A stretch of DNA of 64,000 nt from Ichthyophis bannanicus (Eukaryota; Chordata; Amphibia; Gymnophiona; Ichthyophiidae). The notes below the pieces were generated by a model. The model worked only from the letters and a program-made list of their open reading frames with translations, did no database searches and was not told where the DNA came from. Shown one piece after another: positions 23,129-35,646 of this stretch (positions within the stretch are counted from its first letter, which is position 1; every line of letters begins with the position of its first letter). The position numbers were made by a program, and so were the translations under genes. The stretch is from contig CM066033.1 of assembly GCA_033557465.1 (NCBI GenBank), positions 584,690,438 to 584,754,437 on the forward strand, written 5' to 3'.

Positions 23129-24142
23129 ATGTCAAAACGAAAGGGGAAGTTGCAGGGGAACCCTCCCCAGCCGAAACAATCTCCTTCTGCTTGTACCGCA
23201 AAGATTGGTCTGATGGATACTTTTATGCAGCTGCATGGAGAGGCTCGGGTAGATTCCGGAGTAACCCCGCTGCTGTTGATGCCGAGAACGGTGAGTCCGG
23301 CGTCTTCTTCTGGGTGTGATCTCACTCCGGACCTGCAACTCCCTCCCGCACTGCCTGCAGACTTCTTGAGCCTCAGCCCTGCTGGAGCTGGGCGTCCTGA
23401 TATGGTCGAAGGTGTGTCTTCAGTGGGAGGGAAGGCTGATGTTTCAAGTCCGGTTGATCCGGGGTCAGCGTCTGCAGGAGCTGAGATGGATACCACAATT
23501 GAGTCGCAAACCCCCTGAGGTGTTACTTTCTTACCGGGGGAGTTAAGAAGCTCGGTGGTCCTTCCCGAAGCTTCTTGTGAGCAAGTTTCCTTGACTCCTT
23601 TTTCTTTAGAGCATCCAGAAAACATTACTTTGGATTCTATTTGTATGGCATTAACAAAACTTGGTGAGTGCTTGGTATCTCAAACTAACTCTACTCTGTT
23701 ACTGATTCGTGGGAATGCCACGGCTGTTCAGCAATGCCAGGAGTCAGTGGCTGGTTTGCAATCTCAAGTTTCTACTATTGATAACAGGGTTATATCGTTG
23801 GAAGACAACTATACCACTCTTTGTAAAGATATGTCTGGTGTTAAATTTAAAATTGAATTGTTGGAAAATCAGCAAAGGGCTATGAATGTCAGATTAATAA
23901 ATTTTCCGCGCTCTCCTGTAGTTACACCTTGAGATATGTTTAAGTTATATTTGCTGGAAGTTTTGAATGTTCCGGTTGAGTCTCATCCCCCGCTTTCGAA
24001 AATATACTATCTTCCTACAAATAAGAAGATGAAAGGATCGGGTTTGGAAAGACCTGCTAACGTCAAAGTTATGGATACTTTAAATGTATCTGAAATTCTG
24101 GACACTTCAATATCAGAGTCTGTGGTTCCCGCAACTCTCTTA
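23129..24142 (+). pseudogene. L1-like ORF1, interrupted by Harbinger copy 2
   Basis: One reading frame from the ATG at 23129 (MSKRKGK..., the basic start typical of L1 ORF1) continues to 24142, broken only by two TGA codons (23516-23518 and 23930-23932). Both are consistent with CGA or TGG decay. The middle holds heptad-like coiled-coil sequence (LQSQVSTIDNRVISLEDNY), then RLINFPRSP, the junction to the RNA-binding domain of L1 ORF1 proteins. At 24143 the frame is cut by the end of Harbinger copy 2, preceded by TTA. The rest of the L1 is not found in the window. Confidence 0.75.
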
Positions 24143-24355
24143 GGGGTATGTTTACTAAAGGGCGCTAACGTGCGCCCGGCGATAATGTGCAGGATGCCAT
24201 AAAAGGAGTGGGCGTTCCGGTCTAAGCGTAGCAATCATGCATTATTGTGCGATAATGTGCGCTGCGCACATCATCGCCCAATAGAGGGAGCAGTGCACAT
24301 TAACGCACATTAATCTTAAGTAGGCGCTCTGACCTACAAACACAGCAACAGAGCT

Positions 24356-24409
24356 GCAGCACAATGGTTAATATGTCAACTGATGAGATGGGGTCATGCG
24401 TTCAATCCC
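24356..24409 (+). other. tRNA-like module at the end of Harbinger copy 2
   Basis: CAGCACAATGG (A-box-like, 24356-24366) and GCGTTCAATCC (B-box-like, about 24398-24408) with tRNA-like spacing. Equivalent to the unit amplified five times in copy 1. No convincing cloverleaf can be folded by eye. Confidence 0.55.
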
Positions 24410-26169
24410 CCAGTGGGCCTAATGAATAAGGGTGGCAAAGGCAATTCCTTTTCCTGCTAGAAACAGTCCAACAATCTGTGCTGCCAGCGAAAAATACCCA
24501 CACCCCAGTGCTATAAACAATTGCACCTTTTAGGGCGTACCAGAAGGCACATCCTAAACCACCACGTCAGCCAAGGCGGGTTATAATGTGCCCCAGAGGC
24601 CATGTCGAAAGGTTGCCAACTCCCAAGGCACCATAGTAGGCACCCCATAAGTTGGTTGAATCTAAGGTATGGCTTAAGATGCCCCAAGGATGTATAGGTG
24701 AACCCAAAAATGTTGGCCAAGGGCAGTAAGGTCCCCCAATTTGAAAAGCAAGAGAGGTATGGGCCAAACACAGATGTAACCCTAACACTGCACAGAGCAA
24801 CCAGGAAAGGCAATGCACAAGTAATGGAAGGAAGTAGATCTGAGCTGATGGACCAGACAAATCTGCGTCCAGCCCATGTAGCAGCTGGAAAAATGGACAA
24901 ACATAGCGGGGGCAGCTGTAGCGATGCACAGAGTGATGGTAATGTACCATGCAACAATGACAGTGTGTGGCAGAGGATGGGAAAACGTGTCCAGCAGAGG
25001 AGGTAGAAGTGGCAGGATAGGTGCAATGACAGGATGACAGCCGAGTAGCAGTGCCATGCAGAGCACACACAGAAGAGGTAACCAGGGAGAGCTGCAATAC
25101 AGAAATGTGTAGCAGTGCAGGACGTGGGGTAGCAGCATGCACATCAGGGTAGGACGGCACACAGCTGGCAGACACACGTAAATGGACAGAAGGATGGTTC
25201 ACAACTGTGATAAGGGTACAATGTGCTAAAAGCACAAATCTGAACAGATATGACTGTCACAGGAATGAAAAGTAGTTGTGCAGGATAGGCACACAAATGA
25301 AAGAGAACAGAGAGGAATCCAACCTTTGAGCATTAGCACAAATGGCAATGCACAAACCGGTAGGCCCCACCACCAACTAGGGTTACCAACTTTTTCACCG
25401 AGAAAAACCCGACACCTGTGGCTCGCCATGGTCCACCCATTCTCCGCCCCTAGTCCCACCCCTGCCCCGCCCCCAGCCCCACCCACAAAAATTACCGAGG
25501 ATACGTGTAGGCTAACTTCCTTGGTCAGATAATAATTAAACTGGGAACCCCAAAATCCAAACATGAAATGTACAACACTGGAGAAATAAAACTATAAAGT
25601 AATTTCCTCTTGCACTAAACAAAAACGCAAAGATGTTAGCAATACACACTTCCCAGACCAGACATAGTCCAGTTAATAAATTCAAAATAAAAAGTATTTT
25701 TCTACCTTCTGTTTGGGCGTTTTATTTTTCAGTTGCAATTGCTCCAGTCACTTTCTTCTGGTTTCTTCGTGTCTTCTGCGAGCTATCCATTTGTCCTTTC
25801 TTATCTTTTAGATGTTTTCCATTCTCTCTCTATTTCTGCTTTAACATACTGATTGTTTCCCTTTTGCTCTTTCCCCCAATTCTTTCCTTATTCCTTTATC
25901 ATCCATTTAAATTTCACCCTTCCATTCTCAAGCCCCTCTTACTCTCCCAATACCCAGCCCATCATAGACTTTTCTTCCACACAAAATATTTTTTCCCCTC
26001 TCCATTCTCATTCCCCATCTATTCTAGTCCTCCCCCAAAATCAGTTCCCTTATAGTTCTAGACCCACCCAGCATCCACTCCCTTCTAATCCCATTCTCCC
26101 ATGCCCCACATCAGCCCATTTCCAGTCCTATTCCAGCTCTTCATCAGCCCATTTCCAGTGCTAGCCCTC

Positions 26170-27125
26170 ACATCACAGACCATTTCCAGTCCTAGCCCCC
26201 CCCCCATCACAGCCCATTTCCAGTCCAAGTCCCCCATCACAGCCTATTTCCAGTCCTAGGCCCCCCCCCATCACATCCCATTTGCAGTCCGAGTCCACCC
26301 GCACCATCACAGCCCATTTGCAGTCCTACCCCCCCCACCCATCACAGTCCATTTGCAGTCCTAGCCCCCCTAATCACAGCCTATTTCCAGTCCAAGTTCC
26401 CCCTCCCTCCACCATAGCCCATTTCCAGTCCAAGTCCCCCCCCACATAGCCCTTTTCCAGTCCAGGTCCCCCTCCCCATCACAACCCATTTCCAGTCCAT
26501 GTCCCCCCCCCCCATAGCCCTTTTCCAGTCCAGGTCCCCCTCCCCATCAAAACCAATTTCCAGTCTATGTCCCCCCCCCCCACATAGCCCTTTTACAGTA
26601 CAGGTCCCCCTCCCCATCCCAGCCCATTTCTTTCCAGTCCAATGCCCCCCATAGCCCTTTTCCTGTCCAGGTCCCCCCCCCCTTCACAACCCATTTCCAG
26701 TCCAAGTCCCCCTAATCACAGCCTATTTCCAGTCCAAGTTCCCCCTCCCTCCACCATAGCCCATTTCCAGTCCAAGTTCCCCCCCCCATAGCCCTTTTCC
26801 AGTCCAAGTCCCCCCCCCCATAGCCCTTTTCCAGTCCAGGTCCCCCTCCCCATCACAACCCATTTCCAGTCCATGTCCCCCCCCCCCAGCCCTTTTCCAG
26901 TCCAGGTCCCCCTCCCCATCAAAACCCATTTCCAGTCCATGTCCCCCCCCCTCACATAGCCCTTTTACAGTCCAGGTCCCCTCCCATCACAGCCCATTTC
27001 TTTCCAGTCCAAGTCCCCCCCCCCCCATAGCCCTTTTCCGGTCCAGGCCCCCCCCCATCACAACCCATTTCCAGTCAAATTCCCCCTCCTAGCCCTTTTC
27101 CAGTCCAGGCCCCCTCCCCCCATCA
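26170..27125. repeat. C-rich minisatellite
   Basis: About 25 irregular units of 30-40 bp built on CATCACAGCCCATTTCCAGTCC followed by C-runs. Open frames across it (glycine/tryptophan-rich on the minus strand) are by-products of the repeat. Confidence 0.9.
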
Positions 27126-27159
27126 CAGCCCAGGCAGTCCTTGGACTCCCCCCTCCCAA

Positions 27160-27530
27160 AACCGCGGCTGTCTGAGGCTTTAGAGGGAGCCAGGGAAGCC
27201 CGCGCGAGGCCCCGGCTCCCTCTGAACAGCCGCCAGCGTGAAGAGCCTTTTCCTTCACGCTGGCGGTTGTTCCTGTGAAGCCGTGAATGCTGGGAAAGGT
27301 TAAAGGGCAATGCCCTTTAACCTTTCCCACCAATCGCGGCTTCACAGGAACAGCCGCCAGCGTGAAGGAAAAGGCTCTTCACGCTGGCGGCTGTTCAGAG
27401 GGAGCCGGGGCCTCGCGCGGGCTTCCCCAGCTCCCTCTGAAGCCGTCTGGGTTGGGAGAAAAGCCGTTTTTTTTGCTCTGGCCGCTCCCGATCTTGCGGC
27501 CAGAGCAAAAAACCCGGCTTTTCAAGGGCC
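27160..27530. repeat. Two long GC-rich hairpins inside the hAT element
   Basis: About 27165-27455 is an inverted repeat of about 140-bp arms meeting at AAGGGCAATGCCCTT (near 27311), containing CCGCCAGCGTGAAGAGCC and its complement. A second hairpin at about 27455-27525 pairs TTTTGCTCTGGCCGC with GCGGCCAGAGCAAAA. Both are non-coding. Confidence 0.85.
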
Positions 27531-28149
27531 GGTTTTGCCTCTGCGCCGGCAGCTGGCCTGGCCATGGAAAAACCGGCCAGGCCGGCTGAAAACCGGCCAG
27601 TTGGCAACCCTACCACCAACGTGAGGTCATTAGCAAAGGCTGCATACAAGAACACCGCAGGGCATCACACAAGAAGCCTGCTGGCTGCCAGGATAGGCAA
27701 ACCCCCAACAGTAACCATGATGAAATGCAAATGCAGATCTGGTGTGTACAGATCAGATCACAGTCTGTAATTGGGACCAGAGCCACATATAACTACATGC
27801 ACACACACACAATGAAATGTTATGCAGTGGATACAGCATGCAAAAGAGGAAAGAACCTAAACCCAAAGGGTGGCAGGGGATGCTCTGTGGAGGAGGGCAA
27901 AATTTGGAACAGGACAGGAGAGAATTGAACCTGCAAGCAGGTGTGCCACAGACCAGCTGAACTGCAGCAATGGCAATCCCCCAAGTGGACTGCCATGTAA
28001 ACATGATAAAGAAAGAGACATATATAACAGCTAATATGTGATGGATAGGCAGCACAGAGGGCACACTTTGGTGTACAGTGAAGAGATGGAAGGGTGTGTG
28101 CAGAGATGATGAACCTGCAGGTACCTAATGGTCATGTTAGCACAACAGA

Positions 28150-28215
28150 AAAAAAAAAAAGCCCCATATGGGGATCAAACCTGCAACCTATAGTGTTAGA
28201 ACACATGTCTGTACC
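28150..28215 (-). other. tRNA-like module with oligo-T end
   Basis: On the minus strand GGTTTGATCCC is followed by CATATGGGGC and a T11 run. It is the counterpart of 10920-11005 in copy 1. Likely a tRNA-derived remnant. Confidence 0.45.
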
Positions 28216-28413
28216 CACTATCCCAATCAACCACAATGAGCCCAATGCAAAAATAGTACCCCAAACGGAGGGTGTGTATGGGAACCTGTAACACCCAGTG
28301 ATGTGGCAAATGGCTGGCAGATAGACAGCTGCCACCGTACAAGGATGTGAGCACAGGTGGGCCATGTACATGACCAGAAAATCAGTAAATACAAGTGTCT
28401 GTGTGATCAAGAA

Positions 28414-28600
28414 GTGGAGGAGTAGCCTAGTGGTTAGAACACTGGCCTAGTAGCCAAGCAACCAGGGTTCAGTTCCCAATAGCATTCCTTGTGGCCTTGG
28501 GCAAGTCACTTAACCCTCCATTGACTGGGAAAAAAAGGCCTGGTAATCTACTTCTAGTGACACTTCCAAGAAAGCCCTAACTTGCAGACACACATTGCAT
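28414..28600 (+). mobile_element. tRNA-derived SINE with MIR/CORE-like domain
   Basis: The head contains a perfect A box TAGCCTAGTGG (28423-28433) and a near-perfect B box GGTTCAGTTCC (28466-28476). The core follows with CTTGGGCAAGTCACTTAACC (28497-28516), the signature of MIR/CORE SINEs. The tail degrades after about 28600. It is shared with copy 1. Confidence 0.85.
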
Positions 28601-28619
28601 TGCATGATCAAGCAGCAGC

Positions 28620-30189
28620 AGAGACAAATGTATGTCAAACACAATTTTTTATTTGGGTTAATCATCACAGATAGTGTAGATACCACCATCATAATATCAA
28701 GGTGAGTGGATCCCAGTTGAAAGACGGAAAACACACTTAGCAGGGCAGCAACCCACATCCTACAGAAAGGTCACTGGCCCGTCTACAAATGATGGGCAGG
28801 AGAGATAATGTGCATCATGTGCATGGTGTGCAGTATGCATTAGGCCCCCACCCCCCACATGCTGTTGCACGCTTCAAATGTGTTACTTACATATGAGTGC
28901 AGGTAGACAGTAGGCGGTGCATGATGAGGGCCCAACACACATCAATCATGATCTGTTCCTTAAAACATATCTATCTGGCAACACAGGAGGCACACAAATG
29001 AAAACAGCATAAGTTGTTAAAATGTTGAAAGTGTAAAAACACATATCGAAAGTTATATTACAGCTGTCACATAATGCCTGATATAGGAATCAAAGCTGCA
29101 ACAATGTAACCCTAAACAATCATCAAATGCACAATGAGGATATGCTAACAGGTAGCAGAGGCACATGAACACAGAGAGAATTTAAAAGAAACTACCTGCA
29201 GAAACATGCAGAGATAACACTATGCAGAAGGTCCCCCTGCACTGGTTGGTGTGGATACAGTGTCTGTACACATATATCACGGTACATGGAATGCACAATT
29301 GAAGGAAGACAATGGACACTCACACTGTGACACTCCAAATATAACGGGGCAATGTGAGAGTCGTTACCTCAGGGGATAAATAGGACTGTGCAGACATGCA
29401 AAGCAAGGTTTGTAAATCAATGCTGAGTGTCATGTCTGTACAGTAAACAAACACACTAACCAGTATATAGAGATGGAAAGTAAGGGCAAACATTTTACAG
29501 TAAACCACACAGAAGCCATATTGCCACATGCTGTGTTTCCCCAACATAGTCAGTCATATGCACATGCAGCGTGTACGTTTCAACATGATACAGTGATGCC
29601 ACACATGCACAGAAACACCCTTGGTGAGTGAAAACATCAATCCAAGCTGTTGGTGAGCAGTAAAGCGGTATTGTGGCAAGACCTGTATCATGTCCAAGTG
29701 GAGAGTAGGTGGACATAGACAACAGTACCTCTCCATTGCTCCCCCTATGCCACACGCATGGCTGTATGCTTGTGTTGAACCAAACAGATGAGCGTATCCT
29801 GTGTTCCATGTCACACACATGGCCAAAACACAATACAACATTGGAGGAATGTACAACATACAGCAACAATGTCAGTCCCTGCTGCACACGTGGGGACCAG
29901 TACACAGTGTCCAAAGTGCAAAGTGTGTCTGCAGTCCAAAAAGTCAGGTTAAGACTGTCCTTGAAACCCTGGGCATGCATAGTCAAGTGTCACATCCCAA
30001 TATGCCACAGTATGGAAAGGTCATGTGTGTCTCCTGCGATGAACACGACACCCAGCCAGAGCACGGCAGCAACAGTGTGTTAGACAGGTCTGTCATGGCC
30101 AAAGTAGCAATCCACCAATAATACTGTCCATCCTAGGCATGTGTCCCACTCGCAGAGGTCAAACATCCTATGGCACCATTTCCCAGGGA
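28620..30189. other. Non-coding part of Harbinger copy 2
   Basis: Reverse-orientation counterpart of the 8900-10500 region of copy 1, without a recognisable gene. Frames found here mirror non-coding frames in copy 1. Confidence 0.6.
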
Positions 30190-32808
30190 TATAAGAACAT
30201 AAGAACATAAGATATGCCATACTGGGTCAGACCAAGGTCCATCAAGCCCAGTATCCTGTTTCCAACAGTGGCCAATCCAGGTCACAAGTACCTAGCAGTT
30301 TCCCCAAAAGACACAGGTTCCACAATGCTTGTATTGGTTCAAGCATTGATATCCTGGGTCCCTTCTTAATAATGGTTTATGGACCTTTCCTCCAGGAACT
30401 TGTCCAAACCTTTTTTAAGCCCAGCTACATTAACAGCCTTTACTACATCCTCTGGTAACAAATTCCAGAGTTTGATTACACGTTGAGAGAAAAAATATTT
30501 TCTTTTATTAATCTTAAATAGTTTACCCTGTAGCTTCATTGCATGTCCCCTAGTCTTTCTATATTCTGATAACGTAAACAATCGATCTACATTTACCCGT
30601 TCCATTCCGTTCATTAATTTATAGATTTCTATCATATCTCCCCTCAGCCGTCTCTTTTCCAGGTTAGAGAGCCCTAACCTTTTTAGCCTTTCTTCATAGG
30701 AGTATCCTTCCATCCCCTTTACCATTTTGGTGACTCTTCTCTGAACGTTTTCTAAAATCGCTATATCCTTTTTAAGATATGGCGACTAGAATTGCACACA
30801 ATATTCAAGGTGCGGTCTCACCATGGAACGATATAGAGGCATTATAATATCTTTTGTTTTATTTTCCATTCCTTTCCTTATCATACCTAGCATTCTATTT
30901 GCTCTCTTGGCCACCGCTGCACACTGGGCCAAGGGTTTTAACATGGTATCCACAATGACGCCTAAATCTTTTTCCTGGGTGGTGGTTCCTAATGTGGAAC
31001 CTTGCATCGTGTAACCATAGTTTGGGTTGTTCTTCCCTAGGTGCATAACCTTGCACTTGTCCACATTAAATTTCATCTGCCATTTTGATGCCCAGTCTTC
31101 CAATTTATCAAGATCCTCTTGCAATTTTTCACAATCCTCTTGGGTTTTAACAACTTTAAATAGTTTTGTGTCATCTGCAAATTTGATAACCTCACTCGTT
31201 ATTCCACTTTCCAGGTCATTTATGAATATGTCAAAAAGCAGCGGACCCAGCACAGATCCCTGGGGTACACCACTATTCACCTTTCTCCATTGGGAAAATT
31301 GGCCATTTAGCCCTACCCTCTGCTTTCTATCTTTAAACCAGTTCCTGATCCACAATAGTACACTGCCTCCTATCCCATGACTCTAGTTTTGCCAAAAGTC
31401 TCTCATGAGGGACCTTGTCAAAGGCTTTCTGAAAGTCCAGATACACAATATAAACCGACTCACCTTTGTCCACCTGATTATTCACTCCTTCAAAAAAACA
31501 TAACAGATTAGTAAGACAAGATCTTCCTTGTCTAAAGCCATGTTGGCTGTCTCCCATTAGGTTATGACTATCTACATGCTGAGTAATTTTATTCTTTATG
31601 ATGGTTTCTACCATTTTTCCCGGTACTGATGTCAGGCTCACCGGTCTGTAGTTTCCTGGATCACCCCTGGAACCTTTTTTAAAAATTGGTGTTACATTGG
31701 CGATCCTCCAATCTCCAGGTATTAGAGATGATTTTAATGATAGTTCACAGATTACTGATAGCAGGTCTGCAATCTCATATTTCAGTTCTTTCAACACCCT
31801 TGGATGTATACCAGATGATTTTAATGATAGTTCACAGATTACTAATAGCAGGTCTGCAATCTCGTATTTCATCCGGCCCAGGTGATTTGCTACTCTTCAG
31901 TTTATCTAATAGTTGTAATACATCTTCCCGATGTATCGATATTTCCTTCAATTCTTCCGCACCTTTAAATACCACTTCAGTCATGGGTAACATCCCTACA
32001 TCTTCCTCAGTAAAGACTGAAGCAAAGAATTCATTCAGTCTCTCCGCTATCGCCTTCTCGCCTCTTAGTGCTCCTTTAACCCCTTTATCATCTAATGGAC
32101 CAACTGACTCTCTCACAGGTTTTTTGCTACGAATGTACTTGAAAAGGTCTTTACTTCGCGTTTTTGCTTCCGCAGCAAGCTTCTTCTCAAATTCTCCCTT
32201 TGCCTGCCTTATCAATGCCTTGCATTTGACTTGCCAGTGCTTGTGCTGTTTCCAGGTTTCGTCATTTGGCTCTTTTTTACATTTCCTGAAAGATGCTTTT
32301 TTGGCAACAACAGCCTCTCTGACCTCACCTTTAAACCATGCTGGCAGTTTTTTGGACTTCCTTCCACTTTTCTTAAAGCATGGAATACAGCTGGTCTGGG
32401 CTTCCAAGATAGTATTTTTCAACAACAGCCAAGCCTGATGTACGTCTTTAACCTTTGCAACTGCTCCTTTTAGTTTTTTCTTAACTGTTTTCCTCATTTT
32501 ATCATAGTCTCCCTTTCGAAAGTTAAAAGGTAGTACTGTGGATTTCCTTACTATCCCTCCTCCACTAATTAAATCAAAGGCGATCATGCTATGATCACTA
32601 TTGCCACGTGGCCCCAACAACCTTATCTCTTGCACTAGATCTGGTGTTCCACTAAGGATTAGGTCTAATATGGATTCCCCTCTGGTCGGTTCATGAACCA
32701 GCTGCTCCAAGAAGCAGTCATTTATTTCATCTAGGAACTTTATCTCCCTAGCATGTCCTGCTGTGACACTGACCCAGTTGATACCGGGGTAGTTGAAATC
32801 ACCCATTA
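30190..32808 (-). pseudogene. CR1-type LINE, main part (endonuclease C-terminus and reverse transcriptase)
   Basis: Minus-strand CR1 with its 3' tail (CATAAGAA repeats) at 30190. Frames at 32806-31832, 31872-31333, 31355-30786 and 30725-30366 follow each other, so ORF2 is broken by several shifts. The first piece starts with the endonuclease motif GDFNYPGINW and includes NSDHSMIAFDL. The later ones hold [23 protein letters not shown] and the C-terminal [10 protein letters not shown]. An 87-bp in-frame tandem duplication lies at about 31727-31900. The element is cut at 32808 by a DNA transposon and resumes at 35647. Confidence 0.88.
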
Positions 32809-35643
32809 CACAGGTACACTAAAAAAAATTTTTTTAAACTGCCTCTAATGTTTCGATTGATTTTTACATTTTTTGGTGCGCTGAATCCAAATCTGGTAAC
32901 CAATTTGCTCAATCACGTACAGATTTTTTGCTACATTGGGTTAGCAGTTTGAGGTGAACGTTTCAGATTGAGTGCGATCGAGATAAAAGTTTCTTGGATT
33001 AATTCTTTATACTAATTGTTTAGTAGTTATTCAAATAAGAATAAAGAAAATTGTAACAAGGCAGCACATAAGAATAGAGTAATGTCAACAAAACACACTA
33101 TGATGGTAGCAAAATTGTCTGCACTTAAAACAGCCACATACATGTGCACAAACATTGAGCATATAAGAGTGAGGTTAGACACAAAGCAAAGCAAAGAAAT
33201 GTGCAAAAAATGTTGTACAGGTATGTATGTAAGAATAGAAAACACAAACCGCACCATTGCAATACATGAAGACAAACACCTGATGGTGTGAAAATAAAAT
33301 TCTAATAAATGAGATCCGACACTGTGGTAATAACTAGCAAATTTTCATTTCAAAGTTTAGTAAAAACACGATATTTGTCAACACAGTTTAGATTTTAAAG
33401 TCATTCTTGGGTCAATCAATCTCCTGGTGGGCCCGTTTCTTCTTCCCCCGAATGCTTCTCTTGGTGCGCTGCTTGGCGTATTTTTCATCTGGGGTTTCCC
33501 GCAGCAGCAACCATCAGAAATCAGCCATCATAGTGGTGTTCCATCTTCCTTGGTACCTTCTCTCTGCGTCCTTGATGTCCTGGTGAAACCTTTCACCTTG
33601 TTCTTCACTGTACGCCCCCAAGTTTTCGGGAAAGTAGTTCACATGGGAGTGCAAGAAATGGACTTTCAGGCTCATGTTACAGCCTTGTTCTTTGAAGGCA
33701 TTGAGCATCCTGGCAACAATATCCTTATAGTTCTCATCCCGCCTGTTCCCCAAGAATTTGAGAACAACATCCTTGAAGGAATCCCAGGCTTCTTTTTCCT
33801 TCTCAGACATCGTTTCAGCGAATGCTCCATCTGAAATGAGTTTCCTTATATCAGGGCCAACAAACACTCCTTCCTTTAGCTTTGCTTCAGAAAGTTGGGG
33901 GAACTTTGAGCAAAGGTACCGAAAGCACTCACCATCTTTTGGAAGGGACTTGATGAATTGCTTAATGAGACCCAACTTAATGTGGAGAGGTGGTAATAGA
34001 ATTTTATCACGAGGTACCAAGCTCTCATGAAGAACATTTTTTCTCACCGGGTCTCAAATACTCCCGAATTGGCCAGTCTTTTTTCCCCCAGTGTAGGTCG
34101 CGGGCCCGGCTATCCCACAAGCAAAGGAAGCAGGGATATTTGGTGAAACCGGATTGCTGCCCTAATAGCATGGATAGAATTTTAAAGTCTCCACAAATCA
34201 TCCACTTATGCTCATCATAACGAATCTTCTGAAGAATCAGGGCCAAATTCTCGTATTTTTCTTGGAGAATAACAGAGTGAGCAATAGGAACTGAAGCGAA
34301 TGTGTTGCCATTATGAAGAAGAACACCTTTTATGCTGTCTTTTGACGAATCAATGAACAGCCCCCATTCAGCAGGATCATACTTGAGTTTAAACTTTTCC
34401 ATCACTCCGTATATATCGTTGCAAAATACCAAATCTTCCTCTTTGCTGAAATACTTCAAAAATTGTGTCTCGCGGTTGCAGTACCAATAAAAAGTTGTTC
34501 CTGGTGACAATAGATTTTTCTGTTTAAGCCGAGAACCTAGCAGTTGGGCAGCATCTTTTGGGAGTCCTAAATCCCGGACTAAATCATTCAATTCAGCTTG
34601 AGAGAAAAGTTCAGGTTTCGGATCTGGTTCAGTTTCAAACTCGGAAGTACTGGACTCATTGGGAAAAGCCATCTGATGAGTCTCATCATGATCAGAACCG
34701 TCCACACAAATATGATCCAAAGATTTTGGTGGTTCAGGCACAGGTACTTCGTTGCTATGAGGCATAGGCCTAATTGCTGAGGGAAGGTTGGGGTAACTTA
34801 TTACGTTCTTATTTTTTAAGTTGTATCCCTTCACAATGCAAGAGCAAAAATAGCAGTCACTGCTGTGGTCTCTTTGTTCACGCCACATCATAGGTATTCC
34901 GAAACGAAATGCTTGTTTTTTACCTTTCATCCATAAGCATAGATCTTTCTCACATGTCTTGCACACTTTGTGAGGAGCCCACGGTTTGTCTTGATCGCCT
35001 AACTTCAAACCAAAATAGGCGAAATATACTTTTTTAATAAATGCAGAAATGTTCCTCTGCCGCTTTTCACGGTATATTCCCCACAAATAAAACAAAAACT
35101 GTCCGGAGAGTTGACGCAACCTCTGGCTCTGTGAGCCATCACAAATACACAGCACTGCAAACTACAACTGTAGTGAACCACTTCGGAATAAAGCTGGATT
35201 ACGACTGAGCAAACAAAAGGTAATAATGAACTTGCAAGAAACTGAAATTTGACAGGAACGTTCATGTCGCAACCACCGTGTTTGAGCGAGCGAATGAGGC
35301 GAGGCGAACAGGAAAGAACATGCGCCAGCGCGAGTACTGGATTTAGCCCCCCGCCTCCCAATTGTCCTGTTAATGTATAAAATGAATACAAAACACTCTA
35401 AAATATCATGAGGGAGTGTTTCTAGTTAGTTAACCATTACAACCTCTATTTTGGGCCAAGAAAATAAACTGCAGTCGGCTAAAAAGAAATTATATGAACA
35501 TTCCTTATATGGGTAAGAAATCTAATTTTGCAAGAAAACGTGACGTGATGGAACATTTTGGCTATTTTTCCTGGATTCAGCACCCCAAAATCTATAGGAA
35601 TCAGTTGCAAAACTGGAGGCAGTTTTTTGGTAGTGTACCTGTG
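32809..35643 (-). mobile_element. CAC-ended DNA transposon with TTA target duplication, inside CR1
   Basis: It begins CACAGGTACACTA and ends TAGTGTACCTGTG, exact 13-bp inverted termini, extended imperfectly by ACTGCCTC a little inward. TTA occurs at 32806-32808 and 35644-35646. The split CR1 endonuclease frame (…STVII / MGDFN…) becomes continuous when the element and one TTA are removed, which fixes the boundaries. CAC termini and a 3-bp duplication suggest a CMC (CACTA/Mirage/Chapaev)-type element, but the superfamily is not certain. One transposase-like gene occupies most of it. Confidence 0.8.
33423..35155 (-). pseudogene. Transposase-like protein of the CAC-ended element
   Basis: A minus-strand gene of about 570 codons, broken by a one-base shift in an A-run near 34035-34040 and a TGA at about 33514. 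The N-terminal part has cysteine motifs (HKVCKTCEKDLC, then CYFCSC), probably zinc-binding. The middle has GLFIDSSKDSIKGVLLHNGN and WMICGDFKILSMLLGQQSGF followed by PCFLCLWDSRARDLHW. After the shift come LHIKLGLIKQF and EEQGERFHQDIKDAERRYQG, and beyond the TGA a basic C-terminus ending near 33423. Two aspartates and a late glutamate fit an RNase H-like DDE enzyme, which is inference. I recognise the protein as widespread and transposon-derived but cannot name its superfamily with certainty. Confidence 0.65.
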
Positions 35644-35646
35644 TTA

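Larger units (their letters stand above)
25378..27612. mobile_element. Non-autonomous hAT element with 8-bp target duplication
   Basis: It begins TAGGGTTACCAACT and ends GTTGGCAACCCTA, imperfect inverted termini of hAT type. It is flanked on both sides by CCACCAAC (25370-25377 and 27613-27620). Copy 1 has the unoccupied site with a single CCACCAAC (11517-11524, minus strand), which confirms the boundaries. Inside are a repeat shared with 15335-15900, a C-rich minisatellite, and two strong hairpins. No hAT transposase is encoded. Confidence 0.88.

Noticed and set aside
25633..26164. Long pyrimidine-rich frames
   Set aside because: Low complexity (Ser/Phe/Pro from TC-rich DNA) inside a non-coding repeat.
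26381..26955. Glycine/tryptophan-rich minus-strand frames
   Set aside because: Produced by the C-rich minisatellite.
27287..27624. Open frames in the hAT palindrome
   Set aside because: Mirror copies on both strands of a GC-rich hairpin; no family motif.
28423..28476. Possible tRNA gene
   Set aside because: A and B boxes are present, but the cloverleaf is incomplete and a MIR-like core follows; it is a SINE head.
33016..33291. Small lysine-rich plus-strand frame
   Set aside because: Lies in the AT-rich flank of the transposase gene of the CAC-ended element and has no recognisable feature.
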